From assembly GCA_903919215.1 (NCBI GenBank), contig CAIXHI010000481.1, forward strand, positions 1 through 5,288: a DNA stretch of 5,288 nt. The letters run 5' to 3'. This document shows, piece by piece, positions 1 through 5,288 of the stretch; position 1 is the stretch's first letter, and every line of letters starts with the position of its first letter. The stretch is from an uncultured Acidimicrobiaceae bacterium (GTDB taxonomy: Bacteria; Actinomycetota; Acidimicrobiia; Acidimicrobiales; Ilumatobacteraceae). The position numbers and the translations under genes were made by a program. The notes under the pieces were generated by a model that saw only the letters and a list, made by a program, of their open reading frames with translations, ran no database searches and was not told where the DNA came from.

Positions 1-1
1 C

Positions 2-223
2 GGTCTGGTGGTCAACGTGGGTACCGGAGTGGCGACTTCGGTCAGCGCTGTCTGGTGGCAGATGGCGGGTCCCGATGGGTTCGCGCCACTCACGGGCCAG
101 CGTGGCCGGAGCGATGTGTCGCGGTTTGCGTTGTCGCCGACGCGTGCCCGTATTCAACTCGCCTGGGCACCCTGGACAGAGTTGAGCGTCGGTCTGCGGG
201 CGCTGGGACGCGGGCCGCGCTAG
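2..223 (+). CDS. NAD-dependent epimerase/dehydratase, C-terminal fragment
   Basis: This is the last 73 residues of a gene cut by the left edge, read from the GGT codon at position 2 to the TAG at 221-223. The fragment opens with VVNVGTGVATSVSAV. That matches the [FV]NVGTG-x-x-[TS]SV block near the C-terminus of extended short-chain dehydrogenases such as UDP-glucose 4-epimerase (GalE-like) and related nucleotide-sugar epimerases. It is followed by the usual tail pattern, here FALSPTRARIQLAWAPWTEL then a GLRAL helix, equivalent to 'D-x-x-[RK]A-x-x-x-LGW-x-P-x-T-x-L-x-x-GL' in the family. The Rossmann nucleotide-binding site and the YxxxK catalytic pair would lie upstream of the window, so the exact substrate cannot be judged. 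The gene converges on cofD and their stop codons overlap by four bases. It may belong to the same surface-sugar neighbourhood as gmd, but this is inference. Confidence 0.75.
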   Translation, partial: GLVVNVGTGVATSVSAVWWQMAGPDGFAPLTGQRGRSDVSRFALSPTRARIQLAWAPWTELSVGLRALGRGPR

Positions 224-1188
224 ACCGGCATTCCGGCGGCCGCCAGCGTGCGCCGGGCGAGTTCGCGGCCGATGTCGGCGGTCTTCATCACACTCTCGGT
301 GATCACGACCCGCATGCCGGCCGCTTCGATCTGCGGCGCCAATGCGGCGTCCACGGGATCGATCACCAGCGTGGCGGCGATTGAGGCGTACAGCCGCGCG
401 ATGCCGACCACCGAGGCCTCCATACCCAGTTCGACGAGCATCCGGTCGGCCGGACCCTTCAGCGCGGCACCGCCGACGATGGGTGAGATGGCGACGACCT
501 GTTCGCGGCGCCCTGCGAGCAATTCGTCGATACCGGTGAGTGCGCGGATGGGTGCGATGGAGACGAGCGGGTTCGACGGGGCGACCACGATGGCTGACGC
601 GTCGTGCAGTGCCGCCATCACCTGCCGAGTCGGCCGCGCTGAGTCGGCACCATCGAAGCGCACCGAGGACACCGGCACCGAGTGGCGGCGTTGAACGAAG
701 TACTCCTGGAACGCAACTTCGACACCCTCGTCGCGCAGACCGACCATGGTGCTGACGCGCTCATCGCTCATCGGCAGGAGGTGCTGTTGCAGACCCCATG
801 CGGCGGCGATCTCGGCTGTCACCTGGGTGAGTGTGGCACCTTCGGCCAAACGGGCCGTGCGGTAGAAGTGCGTCGCGAGGTCTTGGTCGCCGAGGTTGAA
901 CCAGGTGGGTGCGGCGCGCGAGCCAGCAGGGCGGCGTTCGGCGTAACGGGCGAGTGCTTCCATTGCTCGCCACGTCTCGTCGCGCAGGCCCCAGCCGCGT
1001 TCGGGATCGATTGCGCCGGCGACGGTGTACGTGATCGTGTCGATGTCGGGCGAGATCGACAGACCGTGCAGCACGGTGTCGTCGCCGGTGTTGACGATGC
1101 CCACCGTGTCGTTGGTGGGGTGGACGCCGGCCAAGGCGCGCAGGAACCGCGCCGCCCCGACGCCGCCGCAGAGCACAGCGACGCTCAT
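220..1188 (-). CDS. cofD: CofD/FbiA: 2-phospho-L-lactate (or phosphoenolpyruvate) transferase of F420 synthesis
   Basis: 322 residues. The enzyme transfers the phospho-lactyl (archaeal type) or phosphoenolpyruvyl (actinobacterial FbiA) moiety onto the deazaflavin Fo, giving F420-0 or dehydro-F420-0 in the cytoplasm. Family blocks appear in order: CGGVGAARFL near residues 7-16 (nucleotide-binding loop), NTGDD at 33-37, SPDIDTITY at 46-54, WFNLGDQDLATH at 96-107, LPMSDERV at 138-145, APSNPLVSIAPI at 203-214, and SPIVGGAALKGPADRML at 235-251. Length fits the family, and no key block is missing. The ATG at 1186-1188 is chosen because the conserved N-terminus begins there. An in-frame extension upstream to 1512 only shadows the glycosyltransferase gene. 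That start overlaps the preceding glycosyltransferase stop as ATGA, and no clear Shine-Dalgarno is seen, so translation is probably coupled. The next F420 gene (cofE/fbiB) does not follow: a convergent gene does. Confidence 0.96.
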   Translation of the reverse strand: MSVAVLCGGVGAARFLRALAGVHPTNDTVGIVNTGDDTVLHGLSISPDIDTITYTVAGAIDPERGWGLRDETWRAMEALARYAERRPAGSRAAPTWFNLGDQDLATHFYRTARLAEGATLTQVTAEIAAAWGLQQHLLPMSDERVSTMVGLRDEGVEVAFQEYFVQRRHSVPVSSVRFDGADSARPTRQVMAALHDASAIVVAPSNPLVSIAPIRALTGIDELLAGRREQVVAISPIVGGAALKGPADRMLVELGMEASVVGIARLYASIAATLVIDPVDAALAPQIEAAGMRVVITESVMKTADIGRELARRTLAAAGMPV

Positions 1189-2279
1189 CGGGCGCCCGCG
1201 GCGAGCTTGTGGTACAGCGCAGCCATGTCCTCGGCGCACCGGTCCCAGGAGAACGTCGGCCACCGTTGGTCGCCGGCCTCGACAAGTCGTTGACGTGTGA
1301 CGCTGTCGACGAGCGCAAGGTGCAGGTTCGCCGCGAGCGCGTCGACGTCGTCGGCCGGGCTCAGCAGCGCGGCATCTCCGGCGATCTCGGGGATCGAGCC
1401 GGCGGTGCTGGCCACTACTGGCACTCGCGCCTGCATCGCATCGAGCAGTGGGAAGCCGAACCCTTCGTCGAGCGACGGGTACGCGAGCACTGCAGCGTGG
1501 TGCAACAGCCACGAGCGAACATCGTCGGATACGCGACCAGTGAACAGCACTCGATGGGAGAGCATCGGCCCGAGCGCATCGACCGCGGCGTCGATGATCG
1601 GTCGATCATCGCCGTCGCTACCGGCGAGCACGAGTTGCAGATCGGGGTGCTGCTGGGCCATGGTGCCGAATGCCCGGACCAGCGCCGGCAGGTTCTTGCG
1701 CCGCTCGAGCGTGCCGATCGCCAGTACATAGGGCCGCCCGGCGAGCTCGGGAATCGGTGCCTGGAGCGGGGGAGGGGCGAGGGCCAATGCCCCCCATGAC
1801 GCGACCGTGACCGCTGCATCGGGGAACAGGTCGCGCACCTCCGCTGCAGTGGCGTGGGAGACGGCGTGGACTGCCGCCCCGTCGGCAATCGCTCGCTGCA
1901 GCACTCGACCTGCCCGTGCGACGTCGCCTCCGGCGAGTTCGGGGCGGCGCAGGAACCAGCAGTCGTGCACCGTGACCAGTCGGGGAGAGCGCACGGGCGG
2001 CACCACATAGTTGGTTCCGTGCACGACATCCAGATCCCGTAGCCAGCGTTCCGCACGCGGATGCGAGCTGCGCGCCCAGCAGCGATGGGCCAGCGCAGCG
2101 GGAAGTGGAAGGCGACGGACACTTGAACCGGGTGTGGCTCGGAACGAGACCAAGTAGTCCACCAGGGTCACATCGCTTCGGCGTGCGAGGGCAGTGCGCA
2201 GTCCTTCGACCGAGTAGCCGACCCCGCTGCGCGGGCCGTGTAGCGGTCCGGTGTCGAATCCCACGCGTACGGCATCCAT
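1185..2279 (-). CDS. GT-B glycosyltransferase, family 4-like (group 1)
   Basis: 364 residues, a normal length for a soluble or membrane-associated GT4 enzyme that transfers a hexose from a nucleotide sugar to a glycan or lipid acceptor. The N-terminal domain begins VRVGFDTGPLHGPRSGVG (residues 4-21), typical of mannosyltransferase-like GT4 proteins. DVVHGTNY (84-91) and LVTVHDCWF (101-109) follow. The C-terminal nucleotide-sugar domain carries YVLAIGTLERRKNL (184-197), LQLVLAGSDG (214-223), VLFTGRV (244-250), and the signature AYPSLDEGFGFPLLDAM (266-282). In this E-x7-E motif the first acid is Glu272 and the second is Asp280, a conservative variant. The start at ATG 2277-2279 fits the conserved N-terminus. 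The gene is first in a likely two-gene unit with cofD, overlapping it by four bases, and diverges from gmd. Donor and acceptor cannot be told from sequence. GDP-mannose or a GDP-deoxyhexose is a guess from the neighbouring gmd. Confidence 0.93.
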   Translation of the reverse strand: MDAVRVGFDTGPLHGPRSGVGYSVEGLRTALARRSDVTLVDYLVSFRATPGSSVRRLPLPAALAHRCWARSSHPRAERWLRDLDVVHGTNYVVPPVRSPRLVTVHDCWFLRRPELAGGDVARAGRVLQRAIADGAAVHAVSHATAAEVRDLFPDAAVTVASWGALALAPPPLQAPIPELAGRPYVLAIGTLERRKNLPALVRAFGTMAQQHPDLQLVLAGSDGDDRPIIDAAVDALGPMLSHRVLFTGRVSDDVRSWLLHHAAVLAYPSLDEGFGFPLLDAMQARVPVVASTAGSIPEIAGDAALLSPADDVDALAANLHLALVDSVTRQRLVEAGDQRWPTFSWDRCAEDMAALYHKLAAGAR

Positions 2280-2289
2280 GTCCCGTTGG

Positions 2290-2319
2290 ATCCTAGTAAG
2301 GCCCGAAGCGTTCTGTCCC
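2290..2319 (-). promoter_or_regulatory. candidate promoter for the glycosyltransferase-cofD unit
   Basis: Read on the minus strand, GGGACA (2319-2314) and TAGGAT (2295-2290) resemble -35 and -10 boxes with an 18-nt spacer. Transcription would start near 2283, only a few bases before the ATG at 2279. That would give a leaderless or nearly leaderless mRNA, a form common in actinobacteria. It fits the lack of a clear Shine-Dalgarno before this start. A TTGACC also occurs at 2325-2320 but has no good -10 at normal spacing. This is pattern matching only. Confidence 0.3.
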
Positions 2320-2338
2320 GGTCAAGAGCCCCTAGACT
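2311..2338 (+). promoter_or_regulatory. candidate promoter for gmd
   Basis: TTCTGT (2311-2316) and TAGACT (2333-2338) are separated by 16 nt and resemble weak sigma70-type -35 and -10 boxes. Transcription would start around 2345, leaving a leader of about 28 nt that contains the gmd ribosome binding site. It overlaps the candidate promoter on the opposite strand, so the two divergent units could influence each other. The match is modest and unproven. Confidence 0.3.
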
Positions 2339-2355
2339 TCAGCGACTTCACGAGC

Positions 2356-2362
2356 GGAAAGA
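2356..2362 (+). promoter_or_regulatory. ribosome binding site of gmd
   Basis: GGAAAGA lies 10 nt before the ATG at 2373-2375, an acceptable purine-rich Shine-Dalgarno. It decides the start: an in-frame ATG at 2286 would add 29 residues with no homology to the family, whereas the ATG at 2373 puts the Rossmann-fold glycine motif at residues 8-14, as expected. Confidence 0.6.
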
Positions 2363-2372
2363 CTCCCCCCAC

Positions 2373-3359
2373 ATGCCCCGTGCATTCATCACCGGTATCA
2401 CTGGCCAGGACGGACAGCACCTCGCAGAGTTCTTGCACGGCAAGGGCTATGAGGTGTTCGGAATGGTCAAGGGTCAGAACAACCCGCGTCTGACCCAGAT
2501 CCGTGAAGAGTTCCCCTTCATCGAGCCCGTCCCTGGCGACCTGGCCGACCTGCCGTCGCTCGTCAAGGCACTCGAGGCAACGCAGCCCGACGAGGTCTAC
2601 AACCTCGGCGCCATCTCGTTCGTCGCGCTCAGCTTCAACCAGGCCGAGCTCACGGCCAACATCACCGGGCTCGGTGTGTTGCGCATGCTCGAGGCCATCC
2701 GCATGGTCGGCGGCGCGCAGAACAACAAGATCCGTTTCTACCAGGCCAGCAGCAGTGAGATGTTCGGCAAGGTACGCGAGACACCGCAGACCGAGCGCAC
2801 ACCGTTCCACCCGCGTTCGCCCTACGGCTGCGCCAAGGTGTTCGGTCACGACATCGTGGTGAACTACCGCGAGAGTTACGACATGTTCGCCTGCAGCGGC
2901 ATCCTGTTCAACCACGAGGGCCCGCGCCGCGGCATGGAGTTCGTCACCCGCAAGGTCACCAACGCCGTCGCGCGCATCAAGCTCGGTCTGCAAGAAGAGC
3001 TCGTGCTGGGCAACCTCGACTTCAAGCGCGACTGGGGCTACGCCGGGGATTACGTGAAGGCGATGTGGCTGATGTTGCAGCAGGACGCCCCGGACGACTA
3101 CGTCGTCGCCACGGGCGAGACCCACAGTGGTCAAGACCTCGTCGAGTTGGCCTTCGCCCAGGTCGGCATCACCGACTGGCAGCAGTACGTCCGTCAGGAC
3201 AAGAAGTTCTTCCGGCCGGCCGAGGTCGATCTGCTGATCGGTGACCCCACGAAGGCACACGACAAGCTCGGCTGGGAGCGCGAAGTCGACTTCCCGAGCC
3301 TGGTCAAGATGATGGTCGAGAACGACCTGAAGATCGAGTCCGCCAAGCTCGGTCGCTGA
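2373..3359 (+). CDS. gmd: GDP-mannose 4,6-dehydratase
   Basis: 328 residues. It converts GDP-D-mannose to GDP-4-keto-6-deoxy-D-mannose in the cytoplasm with bound NADP(H), the entry step to GDP-L-fucose, GDP-D-rhamnose and GDP-perosamine. An extended-SDR protein: FITGITGQDGQHL (residues 5-17) holds the G8xxG11xxG14 cofactor motif. GDLAD (56-60), YNLGA (76-80), YQASSSEMFG (123-132) and SPYGCAKVFGHD (149-160) follow. The expected catalytic set is Ser127 (Thr132 in the E. coli enzyme), Glu129, Tyr151 and Lys155. NYRESYDMFACSGILFNHEGPRRG (164-187), with VTRK at 191-194, and GNLDFKRDWGYAGDYVKAMW (213-232) are hallmark GMD substrate-binding and signature blocks. It is shorter than the 373-residue E. 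coli Gmd but has all core blocks. All 17 lysines use AAG and phenylalanines use TTC, suggesting good expression. It stands alone between a divergent glycosyltransferase and a convergent flippase. No fcl, rmd or perosamine gene is adjacent. Confidence 0.97.
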   Translation: MPRAFITGITGQDGQHLAEFLHGKGYEVFGMVKGQNNPRLTQIREEFPFIEPVPGDLADLPSLVKALEATQPDEVYNLGAISFVALSFNQAELTANITGLGVLRMLEAIRMVGGAQNNKIRFYQASSSEMFGKVRETPQTERTPFHPRSPYGCAKVFGHDIVVNYRESYDMFACSGILFNHEGPRRGMEFVTRKVTNAVARIKLGLQEELVLGNLDFKRDWGYAGDYVKAMWLMLQQDAPDDYVVATGETHSGQDLVELAFAQVGITDWQQYVRQDKKFFRPAEVDLLIGDPTKAHDKLGWEREVDFPSLVKMMVENDLKIESAKLGR

Positions 3360-3366
3360 CCTGCCA

Positions 3367-3381
3367 GCCCCTGCAAGGGGC
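3367..3381. terminator. small GC hairpin between convergent genes
   Basis: GCCCCT (3367-3372) and AGGGGC (3376-3381) form a perfect 6-bp stem around a 3-nt loop. It sits 8 bases after the gmd stop, in the 46-bp gap before the end of the convergent flippase gene. Being symmetrical, it could end transcription from both sides. No T-tract follows in either direction, so it is not a classic intrinsic terminator. It may only pause or stabilise RNA ends. Confidence 0.4.
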
Positions 3382-3405
3382 GCCGGTTCACGCCAGGGCG
3401 GCGGT

Positions 3406-4794
3406 TCAGCTCTCGAACGGCATGTCGGTGATGGCGTCCATCATCGAGCCGTGGGTGGGTTCGGCACCCGAACGTAGCTTGTACCGCAACGCCAGCCAGA
3501 AGGCACACAGGGCAATGGCCGACGAGGCGACCAGGCCGTACTCGATACGCCGGAACAAATCGTCGCTGCTGAGCCAGGTGACCAGCAAGAAGGTGACCAT
3601 ACCGGAGCCCCAACCGATGCCGACGAGCGCATGGCCGCGTAAGGCGATCACGGCTTGGGCCAACGCCAACGCCAGCATGTAGACGGCGCTGCCGATCGCC
3701 AACATGGCCATCGTTCGGGCGCTCAGATCGGCGCCGTACATCTTGCGGATGATGAACGGTCCGACGGCGAATGCACCGACCGTGCCGGTGACGCCCACCG
3801 CCACCACGAGTATCAACAGCTTGCGGAATCCACGTTTGAACTCGTCGAGCTCGTTGCGGGCAGCCAGACGCGAGAGCCGTGGTAGCAGCGCCGCCTGTAC
3901 GGCCTGGAACAGGAACAACGGAATGCGAGACAAGAGCACGCCGTACCCGAACTGGGTGACGAGGTCTTTCTGGCTGGGGTCCTTCAACAGGTTGGCGGCC
4001 ACCGGGCCGGCGTTCACCAGGCCGGCCGCGAACACCGAGCCGAGCAGCAGCCACCCGAGGTTCGGGGTGACTTCCTTCCACGTTGCGGGCGGGCCGTCCT
4101 CGGTGTGCAGCGCGCCCCGAGCCCAGACGTAGAAGAACCCCAACAACGGGGCGACCGCCACTGCCATGCCGTATGGGCCAGCCGTCTTCACACCGATCAC
4201 TGCGAGTGCGATGCACAGGATGACGCGCACCGCGCCGTCGGCGCCCATCACGATCGCATAGGCCTTGAAGCGGCCGCTGCCGCTGGCGATTCCGCGGGCG
4301 AGGTGCACCGGGGCGTAGCTCGCAAAGGCCACCACGAGCGCGGCCAACATCACCCAGTCGCCGTCGAAATACGATCGCGTCAGGATCGGGCTGGTTGCAA
4401 GGACCACCAGGGTGACCAGCGTCGCCAGGCCGAGACCGAGTGTGACCACCTTGCGGACGACGGGTTTGGTTCCGTGGCCGAGCGCTCGTCGTGCCGAGAG
4501 CGCCCGTCCCAGTTCCTGCTCGAGCGGGAGGAAGAAGCCTGGCGCCAGTGCGAACGTGGCGAACCACAGCGACAGGACGGGGCTGAACGGCTCATCCCCG
4601 CCGAGGGCATTCTTGCCGACTCGCAGGAACGCGAATGATGCAAGACCTGCCACCAGCAGGCCGACTCCGACGGGAATGGTCCCTTCGGGAAGCGGGACCC
4701 GTGAAGAAGACTGCTCGTCGGAGGTTGCCACCAAGTCGGCAAGGTTATCCGCGAGACTGTGGGAATGGCGTTCGACGATCCACGGCGAGCTCAT
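3406..4794 (-). CDS. polysaccharide/lipid-linked oligosaccharide flippase-like membrane protein (MOP superfamily)
   Basis: 462 residues. By architecture it resembles Wzx/MurJ-type proteins of the MOP superfamily, which move lipid-linked glycans across the cytoplasmic membrane. I count about 12-13 hydrophobic segments, near residues 38-58, 73-92, 114-134, 147-163, 187-201, 205-225, 246-266, 284-303, 325-347, 361-384, 389-408 and 419-437. Typical family-like pieces are the PLEQELGRALSARRALG loop (90-106) after the second segment and GSGRFKAYAIV (172-182), where a small-residue and charged loop precedes a membrane segment. The first 37 residues are hydrophilic and probably cytosolic. The start at ATG 4792-4794 is the only sensible one. 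In-frame sequence up to 5211 is Arg/His-rich antisense of the neighbouring gene, and no good Shine-Dalgarno is visible. It converges with gmd and diverges from the SpoIID-like gene. Substrate is unknown. A gmd-derived deoxysugar glycan is plausible from context. Confidence 0.85.
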   Translation of the reverse strand: MSSPWIVERHSHSLADNLADLVATSDEQSSSRVPLPEGTIPVGVGLLVAGLASFAFLRVGKNALGGDEPFSPVLSLWFATFALAPGFFLPLEQELGRALSARRALGHGTKPVVRKVVTLGLGLATLVTLVVLATSPILTRSYFDGDWVMLAALVVAFASYAPVHLARGIASGSGRFKAYAIVMGADGAVRVILCIALAVIGVKTAGPYGMAVAVAPLLGFFYVWARGALHTEDGPPATWKEVTPNLGWLLLGSVFAAGLVNAGPVAANLLKDPSQKDLVTQFGYGVLLSRIPLFLFQAVQAALLPRLSRLAARNELDEFKRGFRKLLILVVAVGVTGTVGAFAVGPFIIRKMYGADLSARTMAMLAIGSAVYMLALALAQAVIALRGHALVGIGWGSGMVTFLLVTWLSSDDLFRRIEYGLVASSAIALCAFWLALRYKLRSGAEPTHGSMMDAITDMPFES

Positions 4795-4824
4795 GCGCCG
4801 CCACGCAGACGCCGATATCACCTC

Positions 4825-5288
4825 ATGCGGTGTTCGATGATCGGCTTGGTGGCAGCCGTGTCGGCCGCGGTCATCGCCGCGCCGAACTCGCCGGCGGCTC
4901 AGACGCCGATACCCCTCGCCGTGGATGCCTCGATCACGATCGACGGTCACGGCTATGGCCATGGGATCGGCCTTTCCCAGTGGGGTGCGTATGGGTACGC
5001 GGTCGATCATGGTTGGACGGCGGCGCAGATTCTCGACCGGTACTACGGCGGCACTGTTTCCGGAGCAGTGCCCGTCGATTCGTTGGTGACGGTGCGACTG
5101 CAGGGGGTCGACGACCAGCAAACGGCTGTGGTCAGCGCGACCGGTGGGCTCGTGATCGTCGGCTATGCCGGCGGGCCGTGGAAGTCGGTCGTCGCCCGCG
5201 AAGTGAGTCAAGGTGTGTACGGCGTGTGGGCCCGATCCGATGGCGAGTCGTGCCCGGTCGATGGCGTCGCGCTCGCTGCTGGCTGGAC
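4825..5288 (+). CDS. secreted SpoIID/LytB-domain protein, N-terminal part
   Basis: 154 codons are present before the right edge and no stop is reached. Residues 1-25 look like a signal peptide: a short start with Arg2, the hydrophobic run LVAAVSAAVIAA (8-19), then a likely cleavage near SPAAQ (22-26). The mature start carries GHGYGHGIGLSQWGAYGYA (41-59) followed by GWTAAQILDRYYGGT (63-77). This is the signature of SpoIID/LytB proteins, which include the SpoIID lytic transglycosylase acting on peptidoglycan. In B. subtilis SpoIID this block is near the C-terminus; here it comes first, as I recall for other actinobacterial members. The catalytic region must lie beyond the window, so activity cannot be judged. 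The start is uncertain: ATG 4825 has no clear Shine-Dalgarno, ATG 4837 is possible, and ATG 4765 would add 20 Arg-rich residues and overlap the flippase start. Confidence 0.85.
   Translation, partial: MRCSMIGLVAAVSAAVIAAPNSPAAQTPIPLAVDASITIDGHGYGHGIGLSQWGAYGYAVDHGWTAAQILDRYYGGTVSGAVPVDSLVTVRLQGVDDQQTAVVSATGGLVIVGYAGGPWKSVVAREVSQGVYGVWARSDGESCPVDGVALAAGW

Noticed and set aside
682..1293. Plus-strand open frame of 203 codons opposite cofD
   Set aside because: It is antisense to a clear cofD and across its start, with low-complexity GC-driven composition and no motif.
1189..1512. N-terminal extension of cofD by 108 codons
   Set aside because: The extension is Arg-rich and lies within the glycosyltransferase gene in another frame. 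The conserved CofD N-terminus starts at the ATG at 1188.
2322..3260. Long open frame on the minus strand antisense to gmd (312 codons)
   Set aside because: Gmd on the plus strand is unmistakable. The antisense product is rich in Leu, Val, Asp, Glu and His with no family motif, which is typical of the mirror frame of a GC-rich gene with strong codon bias.
3384..3408. Direct repeat CGGTTCA (3384-3390 and 3402-3408) in the convergent gap
   Set aside because: Seven bases in a GC-rich gap is close to chance, and the second copy overlaps the flippase stop codon.
3194..4567. Long minus-strand open frame (457 codons) running through the flippase and into the gmd end
   Set aside because: It is the shifted frame of the flippase gene: Arg/Gly/Pro-rich, without membrane segments or recognisable motifs, and it overlaps the gmd 3' end.
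4795..5211. N-terminal extension of the flippase by 139 codons
   Set aside because: It is antisense to the SpoIID-like coding region, Arg/His/Asp-rich, and has no membrane segment. The flippase has an ATG at 4794 in the right place for the family.

Overview
The window is GC-rich and gene-dense with strong G/C preference at third codon positions. It carries a cofactor F420 biosynthesis gene (cofD/fbiA) and an actinobacterial-style SpoIID/LytB secreted protein. Together these suggest an actinobacterium. Acidimicrobiia (Ilumatobacter-like) is my best guess, inferred from protein style rather than from any marker gene. No RNA genes, mobile elements, CRISPR arrays or long repeats were seen.

Layout, left to right: (1) 2-223 (+), the C-terminal end of an NAD-dependent sugar epimerase/dehydratase, cut by the left edge. 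(2) 220-1188 (-), cofD/fbiA, whose stop codon shares the palindrome CTAG with the stop of gene 1. (3) 1185-2279 (-), a GT-B (GT4-like) glycosyltransferase lying directly upstream of cofD and overlapping it through ATGA, so the two are probably co-transcribed and translationally coupled. (4) 2280-2372, a 93-bp divergent promoter region. (5) 2373-3359 (+), gmd, GDP-mannose 4,6-dehydratase. (6) 3360-3405, a 46-bp convergent gap with a small GC hairpin. (7) 3406-4794 (-), a polytopic MOP-type polysaccharide flippase. (8) 4795-4824, a very short 30-bp divergent gap. (9) 4825-5288 (+), the N-terminal part of a secreted SpoIID/LytB-domain protein, cut by the right edge.

Most of these genes fit cell-surface glycan work. 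Gmd makes GDP-4-keto-6-deoxy-D-mannose, a precursor of GDP-fucose, GDP-rhamnose and GDP-perosamine. The glycosyltransferase would add sugars to a lipid-linked or surface acceptor. The flippase would move the lipid-linked product across the membrane. The SpoIID-like protein probably acts on peptidoglycan outside the membrane. The partial epimerase is another nucleotide-sugar type enzyme. The outlier is cofD, a redox-cofactor gene embedded in this neighbourhood.

I did not find convincing evidence of a new multi-gene system. The points most worth a second look are the coupled glycosyltransferase-cofD pair, the N-terminal placement of the GHGxGHG motif in the SpoIID-like protein, and the tight or overlapping gene junctions.
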